From an uncultured Oscillospiraceae bacterium (GTDB taxonomy: Bacteria; Bacillota; Clostridia; Oscillospirales; Oscillospiraceae), in contig CANQXK010000011.1 in the NCBI GenBank assembly GCA_947627715.1, forward strand, positions 1-64,000: DNA of 64,000 nucleotides. The letters run 5' to 3'. Made by a program: the position numbers and the translations under genes. The notes under the pieces are model-generated. The model had not been told where the DNA came from and searched no databases. It was given only the letters and a program-made list of their open reading frames with translations. Positions within the stretch are counted from its first letter, which is position 1. Each line of letters begins with the position of its first letter. Shown here one piece after another: positions 24,296-33,448 of the stretch.

Positions 24296-25771
24296 TCAGC
24301 TCAGGAAGGCGATGCGCATGGCCAGCAGGCCGAACTGGTCGGAGTGGATGGACTGGAAGGAGTAGCCCAGGCCCCGCTCTAAGGTCCACTCCCTGACCAG
24401 GTCGGTGAGGCCGTCAAGGAGGGCGGCGTAGGCGGCGTTGTCCTCAAACTGGAGGACGATCTCCCCCTCCCCGGCGGGGAGGGCGTTTTCCATGGCGGCC
24501 CGGAGCGCCTCCGCCCCGTCCTCTCCGCGCCTCACAAGCTGCCCTGAGAGGGCGTAGGGACTCAGCTCCGCGCTGGTGCATTTGGGCAGGGGCGCCGCCC
24601 GCGACAGCTCGTCGTTGATGATGTAGGTGGATGCGTCCATGGTGTCGGCGATGTTCAGCGCAAAGTAGAGGGGCCGTGTAAGGCCGGTTCCGTCGTCGCT
24701 CTCATAGATGGCGCTGGGAGTCAGGTCCACCCGGTACCACGTGTCATCCAGGCAGACGTTGTTCCAGGCGTGGCCCTCGGCCTGTCCGGGGATGTCGGCT
24801 GTCACGGTGATGGCCCGCACCCCCAACTCGTCCAGCGTCCATTTCATGGCGTGGGCAAAGCCGATGCACTTGGCGCGGCCCTCCACAAGCGCCCCGTAGG
24901 CGTTGCCGCACATGGGCGTCTCGCTGTCGTACCAGGTGGGGCCGGCGATGGCGTCAAAGGCCACCTTCTCCCGGCCCAGCGCGTCCAGGCCCGCGGCGGA
25001 CGCGGCGATTTGGGCAATGGCGCTTTCACAGGCGGCGCGCTTTTCCGCGTACTCCGTCTCGGTCATCACGTAGCGGAAGGTCACGTCCAGGACGCGGCCC
25101 GTGAGAGGTTCGTAGTTGTAGCTGTACCCGTAGACGGAGAAGTCCAGCTGCATCAGCTCCGGGCAGTCGGAGGTCATGACCGTGGTGCAGACGTCCAACT
25201 CGTCCCGGTTTATCCGGGTGGTGAGCTTCACCGTGGTCTCGAACTCCATCGCCCCGGCGTAGAGGTCGCAGATGCACGTGAGGGCGTCCTCGCTGACGCT
25301 GTTCAGAAAATACCTGTTCTCAAAGTACGGGATCAGCTCCCGCGCCCGCTCCCGGACCAGGGCGGCAGGCTCCGGCGCGGCGGCCGTCTCGCCGCCGGCG
25401 GTCTCCCCCGCTGCGGCGGTCTCCCCGGAGGTCTCCCCCGGCGCGGTGGTCCCCCCGGCGGTCTCCGCCGCCGTGGGCGCGCCGCCGGAGGGCGCGGTGG
25501 GGTCCGCCGCATCGGGCCGGCCCTCCCTTTGGGCGTAGGCCGCAGCCAGCGCCGCCGCGAGGATGAGGGCGAAGGCCGCCGCGGCCGCGGCGGCGATCCA
25601 GCCCCCTTTGGACTTTTTCCTCACCGGGGGCCGGGCCGGAGGGCGGCCCGGCGTCCAGCCCGTACCGTACCCCCCGCCGGAGCCATAGTCCCAGCCGCCT
25701 CCGCCGGGCGGCAGCGGCTTGTTCCCCGTCTCATAGGGGGACGGGGGCATCTGTCCGTTTTTGAACTTCAA
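24296..25771 (-). CDS. membrane-anchored transglutaminase-like protein
   Basis: A 491-residue protein: Gly/Pro-rich cytoplasmic head (~1-55), one membrane segment (~60-82, Ala-rich), a disordered Ala/Gly/Thr/Glu stalk with repeated TAAxETAGGET-like units (~85-140), then a mixed domain and a transglutaminase core. The catalytic triad looks intact: Cys in GRAKCIGFAHAMK, His in EGHAWNNV, Asp in WYRVDLTPS. Such enzymes act as extracytoplasmic peptidases or crosslinkers. The start is probably TTG at 25771, with GGAGGTGA 5 nt before it; GTG at 25780 and ATG at 25750 are poorer. Substrate unknown. Confidence 0.85.
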   Translation of the reverse strand: MKFKNGQMPPSPYETGNKPLPPGGGGWDYGSGGGYGTGWTPGRPPARPPVRKKSKGGWIAAAAAAAFALILAAALAAAYAQREGRPDAADPTAPSGGAPTAAETAGGTTAPGETSGETAAAGETAGGETAAAPEPAALVRERARELIPYFENRYFLNSVSEDALTCICDLYAGAMEFETTVKLTTRINRDELDVCTTVMTSDCPELMQLDFSVYGYSYNYEPLTGRVLDVTFRYVMTETEYAEKRAACESAIAQIAASAAGLDALGREKVAFDAIAGPTWYDSETPMCGNAYGALVEGRAKCIGFAHAMKWTLDELGVRAITVTADIPGQAEGHAWNNVCLDDTWYRVDLTPSAIYESDDGTGLTRPLYFALNIADTMDASTYIINDELSRAAPLPKCTSAELSPYALSGQLVRRGEDGAEALRAAMENALPAGEGEIVLQFEDNAAYAALLDGLTDLVREWTLERGLGYSFQSIHSDQFGLLAMRIAFLS

Positions 25772-25805
25772 AAGCCTCACCTCCCGGGCACCGCCGGACC
25801 GATTT

Positions 25806-25835
25806 CGCGGCCACGCCCGGAAAGACGTGGCCGCG
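25806..25835 (-). repeat. 10-bp hairpin after pgi
   Basis: CGCGGCCACG (25806-25815) and CGTGGCCGCG (25826-25835). It lies between the pgi stop and the transglutaminase gene. It has no T-tract on the minus strand, so it is at most a weak end to the glycogen operon. Confidence 0.5.
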
Positions 25836-25856
25836 TGAAGGAGTGATAAGGGGCGC

Positions 25857-27428
25857 TTATTTCACGCCGAAGCGGCTGAGGGTCACGTCCTCGTCGTCGT
25901 AGGCGACGGTGAGGGCGGGGTCATTGGCGCACAGATGGAGCATCAGCCGGAAGATGTCCTGCGGGTCGGCGTTCAGGGCCTCGGCGATCTCCGGGGCGGT
26001 CATGGTCTTCCCGGTCTTGAGCAGAAGCTCCCTGGCACGGTTTTTCGTCTCGATGAGCACGCCGGCGCACTTCTTGCCGTACTCCACGGCGGGCTGGTGG
26101 TAGGCGTTGATGTTGATGAGCTGGGCGTAGATGCCCACGGCCCGCTCCCAGATGGCGATGAGCTGGCCCACGTTGTAGGCGCTCACCTCCGGGACGGTGA
26201 CGGTCATGGTGTGCTTGCCGTGGTCCTCCAGGTTCTTCTTGGTGCCCAGCATGAAGGCGTTCAGGTAGTCGCCGGAGGTGGAGTCCTCCCCCACGCAGAC
26301 GGACTTGCCGGCCCGGTCGCGGAGCACCTGGACGAAGATGACGAAGATGTTGGAGGGGCCGCCCACCAGCTGCTGGACGTAAGAGTGCTGGTCGGAGGTG
26401 CCCTTGTTGCCCATGACGGCCAGGCCCTGGTTGACCTTCGCCCCGTCAAGGTCGATCTCCTTGCCCAGGGACTCCATCACCAGCTGCTGGAGGTACTTCG
26501 CCAGAAGGTCCAGGCTGTCCTTATACGGCAGGACCACCTGGGTGACGCCGCCCTTGCCGTGGGATTCCCGGTACCACGCCAGTGCCATCACGGCGGCGGG
26601 GTTCTCTAAAATGTTGGGTTCCCGGCCCAGCTCGTCGCAGTCTGCGGCGCCCTGGAGGAAGCTGTCGATGTCAATGCCCTGCAGGGCCAGCGGCAGCAGG
26701 CCCACGGCGGACATGACGGAGGTGCGGCCTCCCACCCAGTCCCACATGGGGAAGCGGGCGATCCAGCCCTCGGAGACGGCCACCTTGTCAAGCTTGGAGT
26801 CCACGCCCGTGACGGTGACGGCGTGCCTGGCAAAGCTCAGCCCATGGGCCTCATAAAACGCCTTGGCCTCCACCATGCCGTTGCGGGTCTCGATGGTGCC
26901 GCCGGACTTGGAGATGATGACGGTCAGCGTCTCGTCCAGGTTGGGTTCCACGGCGCGGAAGACCGCGTCCATGCCGTCGGGGTCGGTGTTGTCCAGGAAC
27001 CAAAGCTTCATCTTGTCCTCCGGGGTCCCCAGCGCCTTGGAGACGAAGAGGGGGCCGAGGGACGAGCCGCCGATGCCGCCCACCATGACGTTGACGAACC
27101 GGCCGCCCTTCTCCCCGCAGATCTTCCCGGCGTGGACGTCCGCCACGAAGGACTTGATGGCCGCGAGGGTGCCGGTGATCTCCCGCTCCAGCTCCTTTGT
27201 GGGGGCCAGGTGCGGGGCGCGAAGCCAATAGTGGCCGACCATGCGGTTCTCATCGGGGTTGGCGATGGCGCCACCCTCCAGCTCGCGCATGGCGCGCATG
27301 GCGGTGTTCATCTTCTTCTCCATGGAGAAGATGTACTCCGGGTCCATGTCCATGCCGCCCCACTCCATCATCAGCTTAGTCTTGGGGGAGTAGAGAACGG
27401 TGTTGGCGTACATTGTCCAGTCATCCAT
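25857..27428 (-). CDS. pgi: glucose-6-phosphate isomerase
   Basis: Interconverts glucose 6-phosphate and fructose 6-phosphate, linking glycogen turnover to glycolysis. The 523-residue protein shows GGIGGSSLGPLF, SKSGGTIETRNG (phosphate site), WDWVGGRTSVMSAVG and NKGTSDQHSYVQQL, all conserved in PGI. It matches the longer PGI form with a C-terminal extension (ALNADPQDIFRLMLHL). It starts 6 nt after the GH13-GH77 gene and is the last gene of the glycogen operon. The SD is AGGAG at 10 nt. Confidence 0.95.
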   Translation of the reverse strand: MDDWTMYANTVLYSPKTKLMMEWGGMDMDPEYIFSMEKKMNTAMRAMRELEGGAIANPDENRMVGHYWLRAPHLAPTKELEREITGTLAAIKSFVADVHAGKICGEKGGRFVNVMVGGIGGSSLGPLFVSKALGTPEDKMKLWFLDNTDPDGMDAVFRAVEPNLDETLTVIISKSGGTIETRNGMVEAKAFYEAHGLSFARHAVTVTGVDSKLDKVAVSEGWIARFPMWDWVGGRTSVMSAVGLLPLALQGIDIDSFLQGAADCDELGREPNILENPAAVMALAWYRESHGKGGVTQVVLPYKDSLDLLAKYLQQLVMESLGKEIDLDGAKVNQGLAVMGNKGTSDQHSYVQQLVGGPSNIFVIFVQVLRDRAGKSVCVGEDSTSGDYLNAFMLGTKKNLEDHGKHTMTVTVPEVSAYNVGQLIAIWERAVGIYAQLININAYHQPAVEYGKKCAGVLIETKNRARELLLKTGKTMTAPEIAEALNADPQDIFRLMLHLCANDPALTVAYDDEDVTLSRFGVK

Positions 27429-27434
27429 TTTTGA

Positions 27435-30400
27435 TCAGCTCCTGTTCGTAAGTTTAGTATCGCTCAAAAGACGCTCCTGCGCGCCTTTAAAGTCCTTTTC
27501 CCGCGCCTGCCAGCTCCAGTTTCCGTGAACGGTCCCCGGCGTATTCATCCGCGAGGCGTTATCAAGCCCCAGGACGTCCTGAAGCTGGAGGATCACCACA
27601 TCCGCGTCCGAGGCGAAGAGCCGGGTCTTGAGCTTCCCGGCGGCCTGGGCGGGGTCCAGCTGCGGATAGCGGCGGGCGGCGAAGCCCGCCAGCGTCTCGT
27701 TGTCGTGGGTGCCGGAGTAACCGATCTTCTCCTTGGGCGGGTAATACCCCTCCAGCGGGTCGGCGTTCTGGTACTGGAGAATATCGCTCCCGGGGAAGCC
27801 GCATCTGGCCAGCAGCGCCCGGACGGCCGGGGTGATGCTCCCCAGGTCCTCCGCCACAAAGGGCAGCGGCCCGAATTTCTCCCAGGCGGCCCGGAAGAGC
27901 TTCACGCCGGGGCCGGCGATCCAGCGCCCCTCCGCCGGCGGTCTCCCCTCCGGCGTGCCCCAGGCGGACTCAAAGCCCATGAAGTGGTCCAGGCGCACGT
28001 AGTCATAGAGGTCCAGCATCCGCCGGAAGCGGCGCATCCACCAGTCGTACCCCGTCTTTTCCATCGCTTCCCAATCATAGAGGGGGTTGCCCCAGATCTG
28101 CCCCTGGTCGTTCCAGGCGGGCGGGACGCCGGCCACAAGGGCCTCCCCTCCCCCATCGCCTGTCATGAACAGCTCCGGCTCCGCCCACACGTCCGAGGAG
28201 TCCCCGGAGACGAACATGGGCATATCGCCGATGATGGCGACGCCCTTTTCGTTGGCAAGTCGCCGAAGCTCATGCCAGCGAAGCTCGAACCTGTACTGGC
28301 AGTACTTCTGGAACTCCGCCTCCGGGGCCAGGGCCTCGTCAAGGAGGAGCGATCTGTCGTAGCGGCGGTATTTCTCCGGCCACTCCCGGTGGTGCTTTTG
28401 CGAGACGGTCTTTTTAATGGCCATAAAGAGGGCGTAGGGGGCCAGCCACCTGTCGTTCTCCGTCAGGAACGAGGCGTAGCGCGTATCGGGCACGAACCCG
28501 GCAAACTCCGCCCGCAGCTCCTCCTCGCTCTGTGCAAGGAGGGCCACATTCCCCGCGAAGGCCGAGGTCCCGGCGTAGGGGGAGCCGAACCGGTCGGTGG
28601 GGTTGAGGGGGAGGATCTGCCAGTACTTCTGGCCGGAGTCCCGGAGGAAGTCCAGGAATCTCTCGGCGCACCGGCCCATGTCCCCACGGCGTTTCCCGTT
28701 GGGGAGGCTGGTGATGTGCGCCAGCACCCCCGCGCCCCGCGGCGGGGTGAGGCCCAGGCGCTCTCTTTCATGGAGGTAGAGGATCGCCGACCCCATCGGC
28801 CACATGGTGACCGTGACGCGGCCATCGCCAAATTCGTATTTCGTCCCGCCCAGGATGTCGCTCACTTCCCTGCCGTGGGCGTCCAGGGTGATGCGGCGCT
28901 CCTCCCAGCCGCGGTTCACGGCGACAACAATGCCGCCGTCCTCCCACTCCCGGTAGAAGCCGAACACATCGTCCCCGAAGGCGAACGGCTCAAAGGAGGC
29001 GCCGGGAAGCTCCGGGAAGGCCCGGCGCAGATTGATGGCGTTGCGGTAGATGGTGCGGCAGTTCTGGTCCTCGTGTCCCCAGGGGAAGGGACCCCGGTTG
29101 TAGGGGTCGGCGTAGCCCTCCATGCCCGCCTCGTCCCCGTAGTAGACGCAGGGGACGCCGGGGAGGGTCATCTGTAAGAGGGCCAGCAGCCACAGCCGCC
29201 CCTTGGCCAGCCCCCGCTGGGCGTCGGAAAGCCTGTATTTGGCCTTCTCTTCGTCGGAGATGCTCTCCGGGGCGGGCGCGCCGCCCAGGGCGGTGAGGAT
29301 ACGCGCCCGGTCGTGGCTGCCCATGAGGTTGAGGCAGGCGTTGAAGCTCTCCGGCGGGTAATTCTCCTGAAGGGAGCGCACGGTCTCAAGGACGTTCTGG
29401 GCCGAGTTGGACCCCATGAGGAAGTAGAGGACGGCGCTGCGCAGAGGGTAGTTCATGACGCAGTCCAGCTCCCCGCCCAGGAAATAGCGTCTGAGTTCCC
29501 CGTAGGCCACCTTGTTGGAGGCGTCCTCCCAGACCTCCCCCATCAGGAGGCCCTGATCGCCCTTTTCGGCGACGATGGCGGATTTGATGTCCGCGATGAA
29601 GTCGTCGGGGAGTTCGTCCGCCACGTCCAGCCTCCAGCCCCTGGCCCCAAGGCGGAGCCAGTGGCGCACCACGCTGTCGGCGTCGCCGCAGATGTAGCTT
29701 TTGTAGCCGGGGTTGTGCTCCTCCACGTCCGGCAGGTCCTCATTGCCCCACCAGCACTCGTATTTCGCGGGGAAATCGTAAAAGCGGAACCAATCAAAAT
29801 ATCTGGACTCCGGCCCCTGATACGCGCCGGGACCGGGGTAATTTCCGAATTTGTTGAAGTACTTGCTGTCACAGCCGGTGTGATTGAACACCCCGTCCAG
29901 GATGAGGCTGATGCCCCTCTTTTCCGCCTCGGCGCAGAGCCGGCGGAAGCTCTCCTCGTCGCCCAGCAGGCCGTCGATCTTTCGGTAGTCGCCGGTGTCG
30001 TAGCGGTGGTTGCTGGCGGCCTCGAAGATGGGGTTGAGGTAGATGGCGGTGATGCCCATGCCCTTTAAGTAATCCAGCTTCTCGGTGATCCCCTCCAGCG
30101 TGCCGCCGTAAAATTCCCAGGTCTTGATGCGCCCGTCCGGCAGGCGCTTGTACCCCACCGGGGCGTCCCAGTCCTCCAGGACCGCCTTGGGCGTTCCGGC
30201 GCGCTTTTGGCTCAGCACCTTCTCTGCCCGCTCCTTCCAGTCCGCGCCGCGATGGAAGCGGTCGGGGAAGATCTGATAGCAGATGGCGTTTTTGTACCAC
30301 TCCGGCATCTTGCGGGGCACGTAGACGGTGATCTGATACTCCGGGCAGCCGTCCTCATAGAGTTCCCCCACGCCGCCCACGCTCCCCCTCCGGGGGCCGT

Positions 30401-30668
30401 ACCAGCGCACGGAGCCGTCGGGGTAGTGGAGGAGGAAGTTATACCAGTAGAGATCAGCGGAAGCCGGGGTGACGCGGCAGGTGAATCTGCCGCCCTCCCT
30501 GTCCATGGGATAGTACTCTTCGCTTTTGTTGTTGACGCGGACCCGGAGTTCGGCCCATTCGGGTTCGCCCTCCCAGGTGTCTATGGAAACGGAAACAGCG
30601 CCGCCGAGGGCGACAGCGCCAAAGGGGGAACGGAATTTAAGTTCACGGGAGTCGTGGTAAGCTCTCAT
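27435..30668 (-). CDS. fusion of GH13 alpha-glycosidase and GH77 4-alpha-glucanotransferase
   Basis: A 1077-residue two-enzyme protein. Residues ~1-120 are a beta-sandwich-like N domain. Residues ~125-600 are a neopullulanase/cyclomaltodextrinase-type GH13 domain: YQIFPDRFHRG, DGVFNHTG, GWRLDVADE (nucleophile Asp), GEVWED (acid/base Glu) and LMGSHDRAR. Residues ~620-1077 are MalQ-like GH77: SLPNGKRRGDMG, PLNPTDRFGSPY, VRLDHFMGF (nucleophile), FVAEDLG and GTHDNETLAGF. Both active sites look complete. Role: hydrolyse or debranch alpha-glucan and disproportionate malto-oligosaccharides from glycogen. GlgX-MalQ-like fusions are known; this GH13 differs from GlgX. Follows glgA by 103 bp. Confidence 0.92.
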   Translation of the reverse strand: MRAYHDSRELKFRSPFGAVALGGAVSVSIDTWEGEPEWAELRVRVNNKSEEYYPMDREGGRFTCRVTPASADLYWYNFLLHYPDGSVRWYGPRRGSVGGVGELYEDGCPEYQITVYVPRKMPEWYKNAICYQIFPDRFHRGADWKERAEKVLSQKRAGTPKAVLEDWDAPVGYKRLPDGRIKTWEFYGGTLEGITEKLDYLKGMGITAIYLNPIFEAASNHRYDTGDYRKIDGLLGDEESFRRLCAEAEKRGISLILDGVFNHTGCDSKYFNKFGNYPGPGAYQGPESRYFDWFRFYDFPAKYECWWGNEDLPDVEEHNPGYKSYICGDADSVVRHWLRLGARGWRLDVADELPDDFIADIKSAIVAEKGDQGLLMGEVWEDASNKVAYGELRRYFLGGELDCVMNYPLRSAVLYFLMGSNSAQNVLETVRSLQENYPPESFNACLNLMGSHDRARILTALGGAPAPESISDEEKAKYRLSDAQRGLAKGRLWLLALLQMTLPGVPCVYYGDEAGMEGYADPYNRGPFPWGHEDQNCRTIYRNAINLRRAFPELPGASFEPFAFGDDVFGFYREWEDGGIVVAVNRGWEERRITLDAHGREVSDILGGTKYEFGDGRVTVTMWPMGSAILYLHERERLGLTPPRGAGVLAHITSLPNGKRRGDMGRCAERFLDFLRDSGQKYWQILPLNPTDRFGSPYAGTSAFAGNVALLAQSEEELRAEFAGFVPDTRYASFLTENDRWLAPYALFMAIKKTVSQKHHREWPEKYRRYDRSLLLDEALAPEAEFQKYCQYRFELRWHELRRLANEKGVAIIGDMPMFVSGDSSDVWAEPELFMTGDGGGEALVAGVPPAWNDQGQIWGNPLYDWEAMEKTGYDWWMRRFRRMLDLYDYVRLDHFMGFESAWGTPEGRPPAEGRWIAGPGVKLFRAAWEKFGPLPFVAEDLGSITPAVRALLARCGFPGSDILQYQNADPLEGYYPPKEKIGYSGTHDNETLAGFAARRYPQLDPAQAAGKLKTRLFASDADVVILQLQDVLGLDNASRMNTPGTVHGNWSWQAREKDFKGAQERLLSDTKLTNRS

Positions 30669-30731
30669 ACGAATACGGTTTCCTTTGCTGAAAATGGAAT
30701 ACGGTCCGCGGGAATGTCCCGCCCGTCATGG

Positions 30732-30758
30732 AAAAGGGGGGCGGGCGCGCCGCCCCCC
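30732..30758 (-). terminator. possible attenuating terminator inside the glycogen operon
   Basis: GGGGGGCGG (30736-30744) and CCGCCCCCC (30750-30758) form a 9-bp stem with a 5-nt loop, followed on the minus strand by TTTTCC. It lies just after glgA and could reduce read-through into the fusion gene and pgi. Confidence 0.5.
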
Positions 30759-30771
30759 TGAGCGTGCGGGG

Positions 30772-32274
30772 TCATTCCTCCCCGTCCGCCTCGTCTCCGT
30801 CTTTTTTCCTGACCCAGGGTTCGATCTCCGGGTGGGTGCGCTGGTACATCTCCAGGTACTCCCTGGCGGCGCGGTCCCAGGAGAAGTCGGCGGCCATGGC
30901 GTTGTCCTTCAGGTGTTCCCAGGCGGCCTTGTCGTCCCAGAAAAGCCCGCAGGCGGTCTGGACGGTGTAGAGCATCTCGTGGGCGTTGTAATTGGCAAAG
31001 CTGAAGCCCGTGCCCTCCCCGGTGAACTGGTTGTAGGGCTGGACCGAGTCCTTCAGGCCCCCCGTCTCCCGCACCACGGGGAGAGTCCCGTAGCGCATGG
31101 CGATCATCTGGGAGAGGCCGCAGGGCTCAAAGAGGCTGGGCATCAGCAGCATATCCGCCCCGGCGTACATACGGTGGCTCAGGGCCTCGTCAAAGCGGAT
31201 GCAGGCCGCGCAGCGTCCGCCGCGCTCCCAGGCGTAGTAGCTGAGCATATCCTCATACTGCTTGTCGCCGGTGCCCAGGACCGCCAGCTGCACCTTGTCC
31301 AGCATCTCGCCGATGACGCGCTGGACCAGGTCCATGCCCTTCTGCTCGGTGAGGCGGCCGATCATCACCACCAGCGGCACGTCGGGGTTGACCTCCAGTC
31401 CCAGCTCCTGCTGAAGCTCGGCCTTGCACCTGGCCTTGCCGGAGCGGTCCTTCCCGTCGTAGTGGAAGGGGATGAGGGGATCGGTGGCGGGGTCCCAGAG
31501 CTTCGTGTCGATGCCGTTCATGATGCCGTAGAGGATGCTCTGGCGGTCGCGGAAGATGCCGTCCATCTTCTCGCCAAAGAACGGGGTCTTGATCTCCTCG
31601 GCATACGTCCGAGAGACGGTGCTGAGGATGTCGGAATAGAGAAGAGCGCCCTTCATGAAGTTGATGCTTCTCTCGTCCGAGCGCAGCTGGCTGGCGGCGG
31701 CGGGGATACCCCAGAGGCCGAGGATGTCGCCCAGGACATAGTCGCTCATCTGCCCCTGGAACTTCAAATTGTGTACGGAGAACACCGTCTTGACGTTCTC
31801 ATAGAGGGGCAGGCCCTGATAGAACTCCCGGAGGAACACGGGGGCCAGGGCGGTGTGCCAGTCGTTGCAGTGCAGCACGTCGCACTTGAAATCCGGCAGG
31901 TATTGCAGGCACTCCACGATGGCCTTGGAGAAATAGGCGATCCTCTCCCCGTCGTCAAAGTAGCCGTAGGCCCGCTCCCGGTTAAAGTAGTACTCGTTGT
32001 CCACAAAGTAGTAGACCACGCCCTTGAAGGTGAGCTTCTCGATGCCGCAGTAGACGTTGCGCCAGCCCAGGGAGACGTAGAAGTCGGTGACGTGGGTCAT
32101 CTTGGACTTGTACTCCTCCGGGATGGTCATGAATTTGGGGATAATGACGCGGCACTCGCACCCGGCCTCCTTCAAGGCCTGGGGCAGGGACCCGCCCACG
32201 TCGCCCAGGCCCCCCGTTTTCATAAACGGCACGGCTTCAAAGGCGGCGAAAAGAACACGCAGTTTTCTTCTCAT
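30772..32274 (-). CDS. glgA: glycogen synthase (ADP-glucose, GT5)
   Basis: Transfers glucose from ADP-glucose to the non-reducing end of alpha-1,4-glucan. The 500-residue protein has the ADP-glucose-binding KTGGLGDVGGSLPQAL near the N-terminus, a central MIGRLTEQKGMDLV segment and the C-terminal EPCGLSQMIAMRYGTLPVVRETGGL motif with catalytic Glu. The ATG at 32274 follows AAGGAGAGG. It sits after glgD in the glycogen operon. Length and motifs are fully typical. Confidence 0.97.
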   Translation of the reverse strand: MRRKLRVLFAAFEAVPFMKTGGLGDVGGSLPQALKEAGCECRVIIPKFMTIPEEYKSKMTHVTDFYVSLGWRNVYCGIEKLTFKGVVYYFVDNEYYFNRERAYGYFDDGERIAYFSKAIVECLQYLPDFKCDVLHCNDWHTALAPVFLREFYQGLPLYENVKTVFSVHNLKFQGQMSDYVLGDILGLWGIPAAASQLRSDERSINFMKGALLYSDILSTVSRTYAEEIKTPFFGEKMDGIFRDRQSILYGIMNGIDTKLWDPATDPLIPFHYDGKDRSGKARCKAELQQELGLEVNPDVPLVVMIGRLTEQKGMDLVQRVIGEMLDKVQLAVLGTGDKQYEDMLSYYAWERGGRCAACIRFDEALSHRMYAGADMLLMPSLFEPCGLSQMIAMRYGTLPVVRETGGLKDSVQPYNQFTGEGTGFSFANYNAHEMLYTVQTACGLFWDDKAAWEHLKDNAMAADFSWDRAAREYLEMYQRTHPEIEPWVRKKDGDEADGEE

Positions 32275-32350
32275 TTTCCTCTCCTTTCCTTAGATTCCTC
32301 GGTGATAACGCCCCCGCGCCCCGGAGGGGGCAGGGGCGGGACGGATGGCC

Positions 32351-33433
32351 TCAGCTCTTGATGAAGGTGGTGTCGCCGGTGCCCTTGATGACGGAGCCGG
32401 CCTTGACGGTCTGGGACTTGTCCAGAATGACGTTCTCCACCACAGCGCCGTCCTCGATAACGCACCGCTGCATGATGATGGAGTTGCGCACCTTCGCGCC
32501 CTTGCCCACCTTCACGCCCCGGAAAAGGATGGAGTGGTCCACCTCGCCCTCGATGAGGGACCCGGCGGAGACCATGGAATTTTTGACCTTCGCGCCGTCC
32601 AGATACTTGGCGGGCGCGGCCTCGGCGGCCTTGGTGGCGATGGGCCGCTCATGGGTGAACAGCTCTCTGGCCACGTCGATGTTGAGAAGCTCCATGGAGT
32701 ACTCAAAGTAGTCGCGGCTGGTGAACATCTGCCGGGCATAGCCCTCGTACTTGTAGCCGCGCACGTCCATCTTGTCCAGATCTCCCTCGATGGCCTCGAA
32801 GAAATCCAGATAGTCGATGGCGGCGTACCACTCCATGATCTTCATGAGGAGGTCGCGGGAGATGACGAAGGTGTCCAGCATGGCGTCCTCATACTTCTTG
32901 GGGTTGGGCTTGAAGCCCACCACCTTGCCGTTTTCCACGGTGACGCCCAGTCTGTGCGCCTCGTCCCGGTCGGCGGTGTTGTAGACCATGGTGATGTCCG
33001 CGCCGGACTTGATATGCTCCGTAATGAGGGGCCTGTAGTCCATGTGGGAGATCACGTTGGCGGCGGTCACCAGGATGTAGGGCGCGGGGCTGCGCTCCAG
33101 ATAGATGGCGTTGCGGCGGATGTCCCGGAGAAGGAAGTGGCTGTTCTCGCTGTGTACGCCGAAAACGGAGCCGGGCAGGACGAATAGTCCGCCATTCTTG
33201 CGGTCTAAGTCCCACGCCTTGCCGGCGCCCACGTGGTCGATGATGGAGCGGTACTTATAGGGGGTCACAAGGCCGATGGTGTTGATGCCGGAGTTTACCA
33301 TATTGGAAAGGGGAAAATCCACCACTCTGTAATTTCCGCCGTAGGGGAGGCTGGCCACGGTGCGCTCCTCGGTGAGCTCGCCCATGTCCCGTGTCTCAAA
33401 GTTGGCGGCGATAAGTCCGATTACTCTGTCCAT
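32351..33433 (-). CDS. glgD: GlgD, regulatory/second subunit of glucose-1-phosphate adenylyltransferase
   Basis: A 360-residue paralogue of GlgC. The N-terminus reads VIGLIAANFETRDMGELTEERTVASLPYGGNYRVVDFPLSNMVNSGI. The Gly-rich nucleotide loop of GlgC (GGQGSRL) is missing, so it is probably a modulating subunit of a GlgC-GlgD heterotetramer, as in other Firmicutes. The C-terminal part is a left-handed beta-helix of hexapeptides (GAKVRNSIIMQRCVIEDGA). The ATG at 33433 follows AAGGAGG. It begins 15 nt after the glgC stop. Confidence 0.95.
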   Translation of the reverse strand: MDRVIGLIAANFETRDMGELTEERTVASLPYGGNYRVVDFPLSNMVNSGINTIGLVTPYKYRSIIDHVGAGKAWDLDRKNGGLFVLPGSVFGVHSENSHFLLRDIRRNAIYLERSPAPYILVTAANVISHMDYRPLITEHIKSGADITMVYNTADRDEAHRLGVTVENGKVVGFKPNPKKYEDAMLDTFVISRDLLMKIMEWYAAIDYLDFFEAIEGDLDKMDVRGYKYEGYARQMFTSRDYFEYSMELLNIDVARELFTHERPIATKAAEAAPAKYLDGAKVKNSMVSAGSLIEGEVDHSILFRGVKVGKGAKVRNSIIMQRCVIEDGAVVENVILDKSQTVKAGSVIKGTGDTTFIKS

Positions 33434-33448
33434 TCTTTCACACCCTCC

